The position numbers and the translations under genes are program-made. 54,957 nt of DNA from Candidatus Limimorpha caballi (GTDB taxonomy: Bacteria > Bacteroidota > Bacteroidia > Bacteroidales > F082), in assembly GCA_018064605.1 (NCBI GenBank), contig JAGHUX010000030.1, forward strand, positions 1 through 54,957. Direction: 5' to 3'. Every line of letters starts with the position of its first letter. Within the stretch, counting starts at the first letter, position 1. This document shows, piece after piece, positions 43,535-51,408 of this stretch. The notes under the pieces were generated by a model. The model worked only from the letters and a program-made list of their open reading frames with translations, searched no databases and was not told where the DNA came from.

Positions 43535-45772
43535 ATGAGAAAACTGTTATTTGCAGCGGCGATGACCGCAATGCTTTGTGCCTGTTCGGATAAAGTCACA
43601 CGACAGGCAAATCTGGAAATCGTGCCAAAACCCAACGACGTTGAGATATTCCAACAGGGACAACACGACTTCGGCAATTTTGTGATTGACACAAAGACTG
43701 TTGTCGTTTTTCAAAATGTTGAGAATCAATTTAATGCCGAGTATCTTCAATCGTATCTGAAAAATGCCGTTGATGGTGATTTTGTTATTAAAAACAATGC
43801 AAAGAAAAATTTCATCAGTCTCGAAATAAATGATGAGATTACTGATAATGAAGCATATACACTGACTGTTGACAGCAAGGGCATAACGATTCGGGGCGGC
43901 ACCACGGCGGGAGTTTTTTACGGGATTCAGACGCTCATGCAGATGCTTCCTGCCGACGCATACAATAAATGTGCTGAAGCAAAAGCGAAGGCTGTTGAAG
44001 TTCCGGCGATGAGGATTGCAGACGCGCCGCGTTTCCACTACCGCGGACTGCATTTCGATGTGTCGCGCACTTTCTTCGGGACGGAGTTCATGTATAAGTT
44101 GCTCGATGCGATGTCGTATTACAAAATCAACAACTTACATTGGCATCTCGCTGATGACCAGGGCTGGCGCGTGGAGATAAAGGCCTATCCGCGGCTCACT
44201 GAACTCGGGGCGTGGCGCGGTCCTGACGAACTACTCAAGCCGGCGTACGGCTCCGGCATGGAACGCAACGGCGGGTTTTATACACAAGAGGAAATAAAGG
44301 CGATAGTGAAATACGCAGCCGACCGCAACATCAACATCATTCCGGAGATTGACCTGCCCGGCCACAGCAAAGCCGTCGCAGTCACCTATCCGGAGATTCT
44401 ATGTGACATAAACACAAAGCATTACAGCTGCCAGTGGGAGTCGAACAACGTGTGGTGCATCGGCCGTGAAGAAAACTACGTGATGCTCGACAACATCATC
44501 AAGGAAATGGTGGAACTGTTCCCTTCGAGGATTTTCCATATAGGCGGCGATGAAGTCAACATGGACTCGTGGAAGGAATGCCCGCGCTGTCAGGCTCTCA
44601 TGAAAGAGAAGAGCATGACGGAAGTCGTTGAGCTTCAGAACTATTTCGTGCGCCGACTTGAAGCGATACTCGCGAAATACGGCAGGACGATGGCTGGCTG
44701 GGATGAGATTATAGACGGCGGCGAGCTGCTTCCCGAATCCGTCGTATATGCGTGGGCGAGCCTCGAACGCGGCATGAAGTCGGTCAGGGAAGGTCACCCG
44801 ACGGTGATGCTCATCGGCGAATACATGTATTTCGACATGAAACAGAGTGCCGACGAACGCGGGCTGAAATGGGCGGGCATCACCCCGCTCGAAAAGACCT
44901 ACAGCTTCGACCCCGTCGGAACTTTTGAGCTGAATGAAGATGAGAAGAAACTCGTGCTCGGTCCGCAGGGCGGCGCATGGGCGGAATGCTTCCAGGTGAA
45001 AGACTACGCTGAATATCAGGTGTTTCCGAAACTGCTCGCTTTGTCGGAAATAGGATGGACGAACCGCGAGCTGCGTCGCTGGGACGACTTTCAAAACCGG
45101 CTGTTCGACGCACAATACGACCGCATGTACGCGATGGACCTGAAATTCAGAATCGCACCGGCAGATGTGGGGTATGAGGACGGAAAAATTGTCGCCGCAA
45201 AAGACAATGACATCCTGACAATACGCTACACCGACGACAAAACTGCTCCCACGCTGGAGTCACCTGTCTATGACGGGCCGATTGCGACGGAAACGCCAGA
45301 GAATTACCGCTTCGCGGCGTTCTTCAACGACCGCTCAAGCATCGCGCGTGGCGCACAGAACATCGAACTGCATCATTACCTGAAACCGGCGACGAAAGTG
45401 GAGTCGAATATCCCGTTCATGGAGGACATCAACCGCCTCGTCGATTACGACCTGGAGACCTACTGCTTCACAAGCCGCGATGTCGTGGCCGGCGACTACG
45501 TCAAGTTCACATTCGACGAGCCTGTCGAATGTCGTTCGATTGGAATGTGTACGGGCTATTACACGCTCGCCGTCTATGGCATCCTCAACGGCTACATCGA
45601 ATATTCATACGACGGCGAGAACTACATCAAAGGCGGAAGGTTCACATACGACATGTTCGACGGTTACAGGGCATACTGCTATCCTGAAAAACCTGTCAAG
45701 GCGGTGCGCGTCGTGGCTGACGGCATCTGCGAACACGAGGTGACGGGCATCCAGGACCTGAGGATAGAATGA
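43535..45772 (+). CDS. GH20 beta-N-acetylhexosaminidase lipoprotein
   Basis: A 745-residue lipoprotein; the ATG at 43535 gives the signal peptide MRKLLFAAAMTAMLCACSDK with lipobox LCAC. Domain order: GH20b (about 25-150), GH20 barrel (RFHYRGLHFDVSRTFF, NNLHWHLADDQGWRVE, the catalytic Asp-Glu pair in HIGGDEVNMDSW) and a C-terminal chitobiase-type plus F5/8C-like beta domain. The enzyme removes terminal GlcNAc or GalNAc by substrate-assisted catalysis. With GH95 upstream and GH109 at 49 kb it fits degradation of host O-glycans. It ends 23 bp from the convergent sigma/macro-like gene. Confidence 0.95.
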   Translation: MRKLLFAAAMTAMLCACSDKVTRQANLEIVPKPNDVEIFQQGQHDFGNFVIDTKTVVVFQNVENQFNAEYLQSYLKNAVDGDFVIKNNAKKNFISLEINDEITDNEAYTLTVDSKGITIRGGTTAGVFYGIQTLMQMLPADAYNKCAEAKAKAVEVPAMRIADAPRFHYRGLHFDVSRTFFGTEFMYKLLDAMSYYKINNLHWHLADDQGWRVEIKAYPRLTELGAWRGPDELLKPAYGSGMERNGGFYTQEEIKAIVKYAADRNINIIPEIDLPGHSKAVAVTYPEILCDINTKHYSCQWESNNVWCIGREENYVMLDNIIKEMVELFPSRIFHIGGDEVNMDSWKECPRCQALMKEKSMTEVVELQNYFVRRLEAILAKYGRTMAGWDEIIDGGELLPESVVYAWASLERGMKSVREGHPTVMLIGEYMYFDMKQSADERGLKWAGITPLEKTYSFDPVGTFELNEDEKKLVLGPQGGAWAECFQVKDYAEYQVFPKLLALSEIGWTNRELRRWDDFQNRLFDAQYDRMYAMDLKFRIAPADVGYEDGKIVAAKDNDILTIRYTDDKTAPTLESPVYDGPIATETPENYRFAAFFNDRSSIARGAQNIELHHYLKPATKVESNIPFMEDINRLVDYDLETYCFTSRDVVAGDYVKFTFDEPVECRSIGMCTGYYTLAVYGILNGYIEYSYDGENYIKGGRFTYDMFDGYRAYCYPEKPVKAVRVVADGICEHEVTGIQDLRIE

Positions 45773-45795
45773 GCCGAAGCGGTTGTGCCTGGAAC

Positions 45796-46878
45796 TCAGC
45801 GGAGTATGTCCCAGAAACTTTCCGGCAGATACACGTTTTCGACATCCGTTGCGTCTCTGAACAGCGGGGCGATGTCGATAGGCTCGAAGCCGGCTATGCC
45901 GCAGCCGATGGGAGTGACCAAGAACTTCATCTCCGGATGTTGTTTCGCGAACCCGATGAACTCATCGACGTAAGGCTTGATTGTCTCGACGCCGCCCTGC
46001 ATCGTCGGGATGGCGTACGACTGCCCCTGCAAGCCGACACCGTTGCCCCAGACGGCCCCGAAGTTTTTGTATGCGACGTATGCCGCGCCGCCCGCGTGCA
46101 TGCCCATCAGGTTGCTGCCGAAGACAAAGACCTCGTCCGGGCGTAATGACGAAATGTGATCTGGTGTTGTTCTGTATTGATTCTTTGGCATGATGCAAAA
46201 TGATTTGACTCGTTTTCTGAATGAGAATTCCGGCGCGGCATCGTAAAACGCGACTGCTTCGTTGGATTCGTGAGATGCCGTCGCAATGCCGCATTCCGTA
46301 TCATACGTTCCTTGCGCGTAATTCTCTATTACATAAGGTGTTACAACCTCGTTCATTATCTTCTTGTAGCGTTGGTTGACGGCCGCCGGAGTGATTCCTA
46401 ACTCTGCGGCAATCTCTTTCTGACTGAAACCGGCATAAAAAATCATGCTCCCGATCTCCTGCATTATCCGGTCGTGCATGTAATGCCGCGTGATGGCCAT
46501 GCAAACCTGCCGCATCATGTTGTCCTCAGGCTCGCCGGAACGGATGTATTCCATGATGTCATCGGAAACATCGGAGAGATTGGCGAACTCCTTGTTGTAC
46601 GCCTTTAACGCGTCAAGAACAACGAAACGAAAACCGTTGGTCATCCACGTCGAGAGTTTTACGTTACTCGGACGGTCGAGCAACGGCTTGAAATCGTGAG
46701 TCATCAAATGAATGTAATACTCGTGCGCCAATGAATGGAAATCAAGGCCGGTCTTGTACCTCAAATGGTATTTCCTGTCGAAAATTGCGTAGGCTTTTCT
46801 GCAATATTTGTAAAAATACTCTTTTGTGTAGTAAGAATCGTAACTTGCTAACTTTTTGACAATCAATTCATCTTCCAT
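45796..46878 (-). CDS. Sigma-70-like protein fused to a macro-like (A1S_2505-type) domain
   Basis: A 360-residue two-part protein. Residues 1-190 look like a divergent sigma factor: a region 2-like DFHSLAHEYYIHLMT and STWMTNGFRFVVLDALKAYN, and a region 4 helix-turn-helix MIFYAGFSQKEIAAELGITP ending VNQRYKKIMNEV. Residues about 246-360 match the stand-alone family found in phages and called A1S_2505-like: VFVFGSNLMGMHAGGAAYVAY, GAVWGNGVGLQGQSYAIPT, FLVTPIGCGIAGFEPIDIAPLF. The Gly-rich loops resemble nucleotide- or ADP-ribose-binding macro domains. The fusion suggests a transcription regulator sensing or processing a nucleotide. A TATTTTTG box (complement of 46907-46914) precedes it; the vWA gene is divergent. 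Confidence 0.75.
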   Translation of the reverse strand: MEDELIVKKLASYDSYYTKEYFYKYCRKAYAIFDRKYHLRYKTGLDFHSLAHEYYIHLMTHDFKPLLDRPSNVKLSTWMTNGFRFVVLDALKAYNKEFANLSDVSDDIMEYIRSGEPEDNMMRQVCMAITRHYMHDRIMQEIGSMIFYAGFSQKEIAAELGITPAAVNQRYKKIMNEVVTPYVIENYAQGTYDTECGIATASHESNEAVAFYDAAPEFSFRKRVKSFCIMPKNQYRTTPDHISSLRPDEVFVFGSNLMGMHAGGAAYVAYKNFGAVWGNGVGLQGQSYAIPTMQGGVETIKPYVDEFIGFAKQHPEMKFLVTPIGCGIAGFEPIDIAPLFRDATDVENVYLPESFWDILR

Positions 46879-46906
46879 AATCAAATATCTGTTTTTTGAA
46901 ATTTTG

Positions 46907-46914
46907 CAAAAATA
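46907..46914 (-). promoter_or_regulatory. -7 box of the sigma/macro-like gene
   Basis: TATTTTTG on the minus strand, 29 nt before the ATG complementary to 46876-46878. The rest of the 132-bp gap to the vWA gene is AT-rich; no plus-strand box with the full consensus was found for that gene. Confidence 0.5.
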
Positions 46915-47010
46915 TTAAATTTTTTTCAGATTATGCTTAATTAATTTCCTGAAAATTCTTTTAAATGGTCAAAGATTATCAAACAAATTGTTCAATTTAA
47001 AATCAATATT

Positions 47011-47670
47011 ATGGAAAAAGATGTTAAAAGCATGGGGAAAGACAATGTAAAGAAAGTGTTTAATCTTGTTATCGTTGACGAGTCGGGGTCGATGAGCATC
47101 ATACAGCGCGAGGCGCTGGCTGGCATCAACGAGACGATAGAGACGTGCCGCAAGATTCAGGAGGCACATCCGGAGATGGAGCAGATGATGACGTTGATCA
47201 CGTTCGACAGCGGGCATTTCAAGGTGCATTTCGACAATGTCAATGTCGGCGGAATCAGGAAATTGGGAGTGAACGAATACCGTCCGGGCGGCTCCACTCC
47301 GCTTTACGACGCGATAGGCAAGGGTGTCGCGATGCTCAACGCGCAGACCTCCGTCGAGGACAACGTTCTTGTGACGATAATCACCGACGGCGAGGAGAAC
47401 TGCAGCTCGGAATACAACCTCGGCATGGTGAAGAACCTCATCGAGAAACAGAAGAAACTCGGCTGGACGTTCACGCTCATCGGCACCGACAACCTCGACG
47501 TCGAGGGAATGGCCGGCTCGATGGCGATTGACAACCACCTCGCCTTCGCCGAGAATGAAGCGGAGACAAGGGCGATGTTCGCCCACGAAAGAAGGTCAAG
47601 GACGCGTTACAACGACCGTCTCGCATGTTGTGATGAAATGCCAAAAGGTAGTTATTTCGACGAGGATTAA
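47011..47670 (+). CDS. von Willebrand factor A domain protein (TerY-like)
   Basis: A 219-residue cytosolic vWA protein without signal peptide or membrane helix. The MIDAS metal site is complete: VDESGSMS (DxSxS), GGSTPLYDAIG (Thr) and ITDGEEN (Asp). In related families the domain binds partner proteins in a metal-dependent way. The nearest relatives by pattern are TerY-like and phage-associated vWA proteins; no MoxR ATPase or ter gene is here. It is transcribed away from the sigma/macro-like gene, so the two may form a small accessory unit. A very stable terminator follows. Confidence 0.82.
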   Translation: MEKDVKSMGKDNVKKVFNLVIVDESGSMSIIQREALAGINETIETCRKIQEAHPEMEQMMTLITFDSGHFKVHFDNVNVGGIRKLGVNEYRPGGSTPLYDAIGKGVAMLNAQTSVEDNVLVTIITDGEENCSSEYNLGMVKNLIEKQKKLGWTFTLIGTDNLDVEGMAGSMAIDNHLAFAENEAETRAMFAHERRSRTRYNDRLACCDEMPKGSYFDED

Positions 47671-47690
47671 AAGATTGTAGTGCTTGGGGA

Positions 47691-47740
47691 AAAAGAACAT
47701 TGCCGCACTCAAGGAATTCAGAGTGTGGCAATGTTCTTTT
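47691..47740. terminator. 20-bp hairpin terminator
   Basis: AAAAGAACATTGCCGCACTC (47691-47710) and GAGTGTGGCAATGTTCTTTT (47721-47740) are complementary over all 20 positions, one being a G-U pair, around a 10-nt loop. With A-run and T-run at the ends it can stop transcription of the vWA gene and of the convergent lipase-like gene. Confidence 0.85.
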
Positions 47741-47808
47741 GTTTCTGGCGTTGTCGGCGAGTGACCTGCATATCCCGATCATGGCCTGAAAAAGCCGTCG
47801 CCGCTGGT

Positions 47809-49080
47809 TCAGTTGTTCTGCGCGAAATATCCCGACACGCTGAGCATGAACAGCGCCATGCCCTGGACGTGGTTGCCGAAGTCGCCGAACACCTTCTCGA
47901 GTTTGCAGCTGGTGCCTTCGAGTGCCGCGCCCATCCTTTCGCTGTTGACGAACGGGACCATGTCGTCTTGGCGGCTGTGGAAGAGATAGATGTCTTCGCC
48001 GGCCTTGGGAGTCCATGTGCCGACGAGTTCGTTTTTCCTCGCCGCATCGATGAATTTGGCTGTCATCGGGTCATTCTTGTCGAGGAATGCAGGCGCGAAG
48101 ATCTTGGAGGCCTCGTGGTCTCTGAACAATGTCATAAGATAGAGTGACGAATGTTGCTTCGAAAGCACCTTCTTGTAGTTGTCGCGCATCTCGCCGACAA
48201 AGACCTCATCGAGGTCGAGACCAAGGTCGTATGATGCATTCATCCCGTTGACAATCATGGGCATTGCCATCGGTATTCCGGTAAAGTCGTTAGCGATGAC
48301 ATCATCGTATGTGGCTTCGATGCTGTGAGGGCCGGCACCGACGAACGACCTGTTCAGGCGAATCCTGTCGGAATATCTCTCTGTCACCATGCGCAGCACC
48401 GACATCGTGGCTTCGCCGCCTTGCGAGTAGCCCACGTTGTAGCGTTCGTCGCCGATTTCGTAGCCGTTGTCCTCAAGGTATTGTTTCATGGCGAAATATG
48501 CGTCGATGCTCGCCGTGGCTGTCGCCTCCCAGTTCAGATAGGGGTGCTCCATGTCAACGGTGCTACCATATCCGATGTAGTCGGCCATCACCATGGCATA
48601 GCCGAACGGCACAAGAATCGATTCCGGCTCCAAAAGCGTGTTCGACGGGCACTCGTTGTTGGAACATACCGTGAAGTGGTTGGCGATGATGATGCCCTTG
48701 AGTCTCTTGTCGGCGGTGTTTTTTATGTAGATCTTCCCGGAGAGGGTCGCCGGAGCACCCGACAAGTCCTTCGACTGATATTTCATCACGCCGGTTGACA
48801 CGCCGTCGCCCCAGTTCTCGCTTATGGCGCTTATGAGCTCGCCCGGAGTGATGATGTAAGGAACGTCATGGATTGTCCCGATGATTGAGTCAATCTTGGA
48901 GTATTCAATTAATTGTTGAATAATGTTGACTAAAGTGTCTGATAATGAAATGTTTTTGACATTGCTGACCTCGTAAATCGGTGTTACTGGTTCAACGGGG
49001 TCGTTGTCGTCTTTCTTGCAGCTGAATGCCAGCAATACCAGCATCATGGCAATGAATGAATGTTTCAGGATGTTTTTCAT
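47809..49080 (-). CDS. Alpha/beta-hydrolase lipoprotein (secretory-lipase-like)
   Basis: A 423-residue exported lipoprotein: signal peptide ending in lipobox LAFSC (Cys21) followed by KKDDNDP. The hydrolase core has the nucleophile elbow GYSQGG, an acid in HSRQDDMVPF and a His in GNHVQG, giving a full Ser-Asp-His set, plus MVMADYIGYG before the elbow. The pattern is that of LIP-type secretory lipases. The substrate, probably an ester or lipid outside the cell, is unknown. A TACCTTTG box (complement of 49102-49109) lies 22 nt upstream. Confidence 0.85.
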   Translation of the reverse strand: MKNILKHSFIAMMLVLLAFSCKKDDNDPVEPVTPIYEVSNVKNISLSDTLVNIIQQLIEYSKIDSIIGTIHDVPYIITPGELISAISENWGDGVSTGVMKYQSKDLSGAPATLSGKIYIKNTADKRLKGIIIANHFTVCSNNECPSNTLLEPESILVPFGYAMVMADYIGYGSTVDMEHPYLNWEATATASIDAYFAMKQYLEDNGYEIGDERYNVGYSQGGEATMSVLRMVTERYSDRIRLNRSFVGAGPHSIEATYDDVIANDFTGIPMAMPMIVNGMNASYDLGLDLDEVFVGEMRDNYKKVLSKQHSSLYLMTLFRDHEASKIFAPAFLDKNDPMTAKFIDAARKNELVGTWTPKAGEDIYLFHSRQDDMVPFVNSERMGAALEGTSCKLEKVFGDFGNHVQGMALFMLSVSGYFAQNN

Positions 49081-49165
49081 GGTTTATAAAATTTGCGGCC
49101 GCAAAGGTACGAGATTTTTTAATGCAGAATGAGATTTTCAGTCAATCTCGCGCATTTTTATCGCC

Positions 49166-50581
49166 TCAGCGTCTCACGGCGTGTCTGTAACCGTCAACCT
49201 TATCCCAGTCGCCTCTCGTGAAATCAGGCATCTTCACCGGCATCCCGTGGTTCTCAATCGATGCCGCCGAAAGCTCGCCGATGCATGACCACTCCGCCGC
49301 GTCATAGACGTCCTCGTCGAGTGGGAGACCGTTGCGCAGACAGTAAATCAGACGGTAGTCCATGATGAAATCCATCCCGCCGTGACCGCCAATCTCCTTA
49401 GCCTTCTCCTCGATGTCAGCGATAATTGGGTGTTTGTATGTTATTAACAATGAGTCTTTTACGTTTTCCGGCACCCATGTATGATAGTCGAGGACTTCGT
49501 TGTCTGGCACCATGCCTTCGGGCAGGTTGTCGCCCTTCAGCGTGAAGCCTTCCCTCATGTATTTGTTCGCCCAGCCTTCGGTTCCGGTGAGCTGGTACAG
49601 TCTGTTATACGGACGCGGAGTGTAAACGTCATGCTCAATCAAAATCGTCTTGCCTTTGTGTGTCTGTATCATCGTCGTGGTCATATCGCCGTTGGCGAAG
49701 GTGTCAACGCCCATCGTCTCTTTGGCGATCTCGAGTCCGTTGTACGAAGGCGTGCTCATGGAGACGAGATATTCCATCCTGTCGCCGCGGTGAATGTCCA
49801 AGACCTGGCATATCGGCCCGAGGCCGTGTGTGGCATAGACGTCGCCGCTATGTCTCTGGTTGAAGTCGAGCCGCCAGTTGTCCTGATAATAAGGCCAGAA
49901 CGGCTCGAGGTTGTGGATGTATGCGCCTTCGCCGTGTATGACTTCGCCGAAGAGGCCGTTCTGCGCCATGTTGAGGCATGTCATCTCGAAGAAGTCGTAG
50001 CAGCAGTTCTCGAGCATCATGCAGTGTCGGCGCGTCTGTTCGGAGACGTCAACGAGCTGCCAGCATTCTTCAATGGTTGTGGCGGCGGGCACTTCGATGG
50101 CGACGTGCTTGCCGTGTTGCATGGCGTAAACGGCAATCGGGACGTGGACCTGCCATCCGGTGCATATATAAACTAAATCGATGTCGTCGCGCTCGCAAAG
50201 CTCCTTGTAGGCTTCCGGCCCGACGTACTCGGCGGCATGGGGGAGACCTTTGGCTTCAAGTACGTTTTTCTGCACTTTCTCGATGTTTCCCGGAAGGAGG
50301 TCGCACAACGCGACGACCTTGACACCGTCGATAAATGTCATGCGGTTCACCGCGTCGGGACCGCGCATGCCGAGGCCGACAAAGCCGATTCTTACCGTGT
50401 CCAACGGCTCGGCCGCGAACTGCAACATGCTCGCCTGACCTTCCGCACGCTCCGGCTCGCTGAAGACGATGGCGTTGTCTATTATCCTGTAGTTTTTTGC
50501 CCCTTCATTATTGCCTGTGCAGCAATACATTGAGATGATTAAAACAAACAATCCCAATACGATTTCATGACTTTTCTCCAT
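49166..50581 (-). CDS. GH109 alpha-N-acetylgalactosaminidase (Gfo/Idh/MocA fold)
   Basis: A 471-residue lipoprotein-like exported protein (hydrophobic LGLFVLIISMYCC; Cys20 or Cys21). It fits GH109, NAD-dependent retaining hydrolases that remove terminal alpha-GalNAc (blood group A antigen and related O-glycans). Seen are the NAD loop VRIGFVGLGMRGPDAVNRM, HGKHVAIEVPAATTIEEC, MLENCCYDFFEMTCLNM, the conserved HSGDVYATHGLGPICQ and GGHGGMDFIMDYRLIY. A signal peptide plus an N-terminal extension before the Rossmann fold is typical for the family. Its presence with GH20, GH95 and a HexNAc kinase points to mucin-type glycan use. No convincing -7 box was found upstream. Confidence 0.92.
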   Translation of the reverse strand: MEKSHEIVLGLFVLIISMYCCTGNNEGAKNYRIIDNAIVFSEPERAEGQASMLQFAAEPLDTVRIGFVGLGMRGPDAVNRMTFIDGVKVVALCDLLPGNIEKVQKNVLEAKGLPHAAEYVGPEAYKELCERDDIDLVYICTGWQVHVPIAVYAMQHGKHVAIEVPAATTIEECWQLVDVSEQTRRHCMMLENCCYDFFEMTCLNMAQNGLFGEVIHGEGAYIHNLEPFWPYYQDNWRLDFNQRHSGDVYATHGLGPICQVLDIHRGDRMEYLVSMSTPSYNGLEIAKETMGVDTFANGDMTTTMIQTHKGKTILIEHDVYTPRPYNRLYQLTGTEGWANKYMREGFTLKGDNLPEGMVPDNEVLDYHTWVPENVKDSLLITYKHPIIADIEEKAKEIGGHGGMDFIMDYRLIYCLRNGLPLDEDVYDAAEWSCIGELSAASIENHGMPVKMPDFTRGDWDKVDGYRHAVRR

Positions 50582-50671
50582 TTTATGACGCTTGAAATTT
50601 CGAGGCGTAAAATTATCATTTATTTTGTTAGAAAAGACTTTTTCTTAAAAATTTTTGTGATTCTTTTTTCG

Positions 50672-50679
50672 TATCTTTG
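50672..50679 (+). promoter_or_regulatory. -7 box TATCTTTG upstream of the toxin-like ORF
   Basis: TATCTTTG in the gap between the divergent GH109 gene and the ORF at 50756, predicting a 70-nt leader that contains no obvious Shine-Dalgarno sequence. No well-placed TTG. Confidence 0.5.
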
Positions 50680-50755
50680 CCGCATGTTTTTTTGACATTG
50701 ACAGTGTGATTGTTTACGTTTTAAATCACTCGATTTTTATCAATATTAATTGAAA

Positions 50756-51253
50756 ATGCGCCAAGCTGAAACAGACAGATTCGAGCGAAATCGGGATCTG
50801 TATGAGATTTACAAGGCGAATCCCGACTATTATGACGTTGCTTTTGACGAAGCCTCGGGCGGCATGAAGGCGACACAAAAAAAACATTGTTTTGACCCAG
50901 ATAAAGGTGATTATGAAAAAATGGTTCAAAACGTTGGTTTCAATATGGGGAATAGTGTCGTACTTACCTCTGAGTACGGTAAAGCAGTGGGTGAGAATTT
51001 TTTTGATGGATTTTGGAATGGAATGTCATTTGAAATTGGTTCATCACTTGGGGTTGGGAAAAATAATATTAAGGCAATATTAAATCATTGCAGAAAAAAA
51101 AGTGCTGAAATTGCGATTATATTTTTCCCGAAAAAAGAATTATACTCAAAATGCCGGGTGTATGATGGAATCTCAAAATTTAATGGACAGACTAATTATA
51201 GATTTTTATCGATAATATGTGTGGTTGAAAACTCATTGTTCACTTACAAATAA
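50756..51253 (+). CDS. Orphan CdiA-C/MuF-type nuclease-like protein
   Basis: A 165-residue protein that resembles the C-terminal toxin module found in Bacteroidota Mu-like head-morphogenesis and CdiA-type proteins (tRNA nuclease CdiA C-terminal family): NPDYYDVAFDEASGGMKATQKKHCFD, GDYEKMVQNVGFNMGNSVVLTSE, DGFWNGMSFEIGS and the end EIAIIFFPKKELYSK. In active members the last core motif reads E-x-K; here Gly95 replaces the Lys (Asp84 and Glu93 remain), so activity is doubtful. No upstream head protein, Rhs or immunity gene is present. The first 45 codons are ordinary in composition, the rest is AT-rich. ATG 50756 preferred over TTG 50750. Confidence 0.6.
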   Translation: MRQAETDRFERNRDLYEIYKANPDYYDVAFDEASGGMKATQKKHCFDPDKGDYEKMVQNVGFNMGNSVVLTSEYGKAVGENFFDGFWNGMSFEIGSSLGVGKNNIKAILNHCRKKSAEIAIIFFPKKELYSKCRVYDGISKFNGQTNYRFLSIICVVENSLFTYK

Positions 51254-51330
51254 AAAAGCCGCGGTTAAGCGGCGGCATCCCAGACTCCTTAACGGTACAT
51301 CCAGAATGCTGCAAAGCATACAACTTTTTT
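51254..51330. other. Structured intergenic segment
   Basis: GCCGC-GGTTAA-GCGGC (51258-51273) preceded by TAAAAAA acts as a minus-strand terminator shape; ATGCT-GCAA-AGCAT (51306-51319) is a GNRA-type tetraloop hairpin followed after five bases by six T (51325-51330), a plus-strand terminator shape. The segment between them, CATCCCAGACTCCTTAACGG, is not explained by any gene. It may simply end the toxin-like gene, or encode a short structured RNA. Confidence 0.45.
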
Positions 51331-51381
51331 CAAAAACACAACACTGAAAATAATTTTTTTTAATTTTTTCTACGTTTTTTC

Positions 51382-51389
51382 TATTTTTG
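51382..51389 (+). promoter_or_regulatory. -7 box TATTTTTG of the kinase-like gene
   Basis: TATTTTTG preceded by T-rich DNA, 19 nt before the ATG at 51409. Short leader; no clear -33 TTG. Confidence 0.5.
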
Positions 51390-51408
51390 CAGAATTAAAT
51401 TTAATAAA

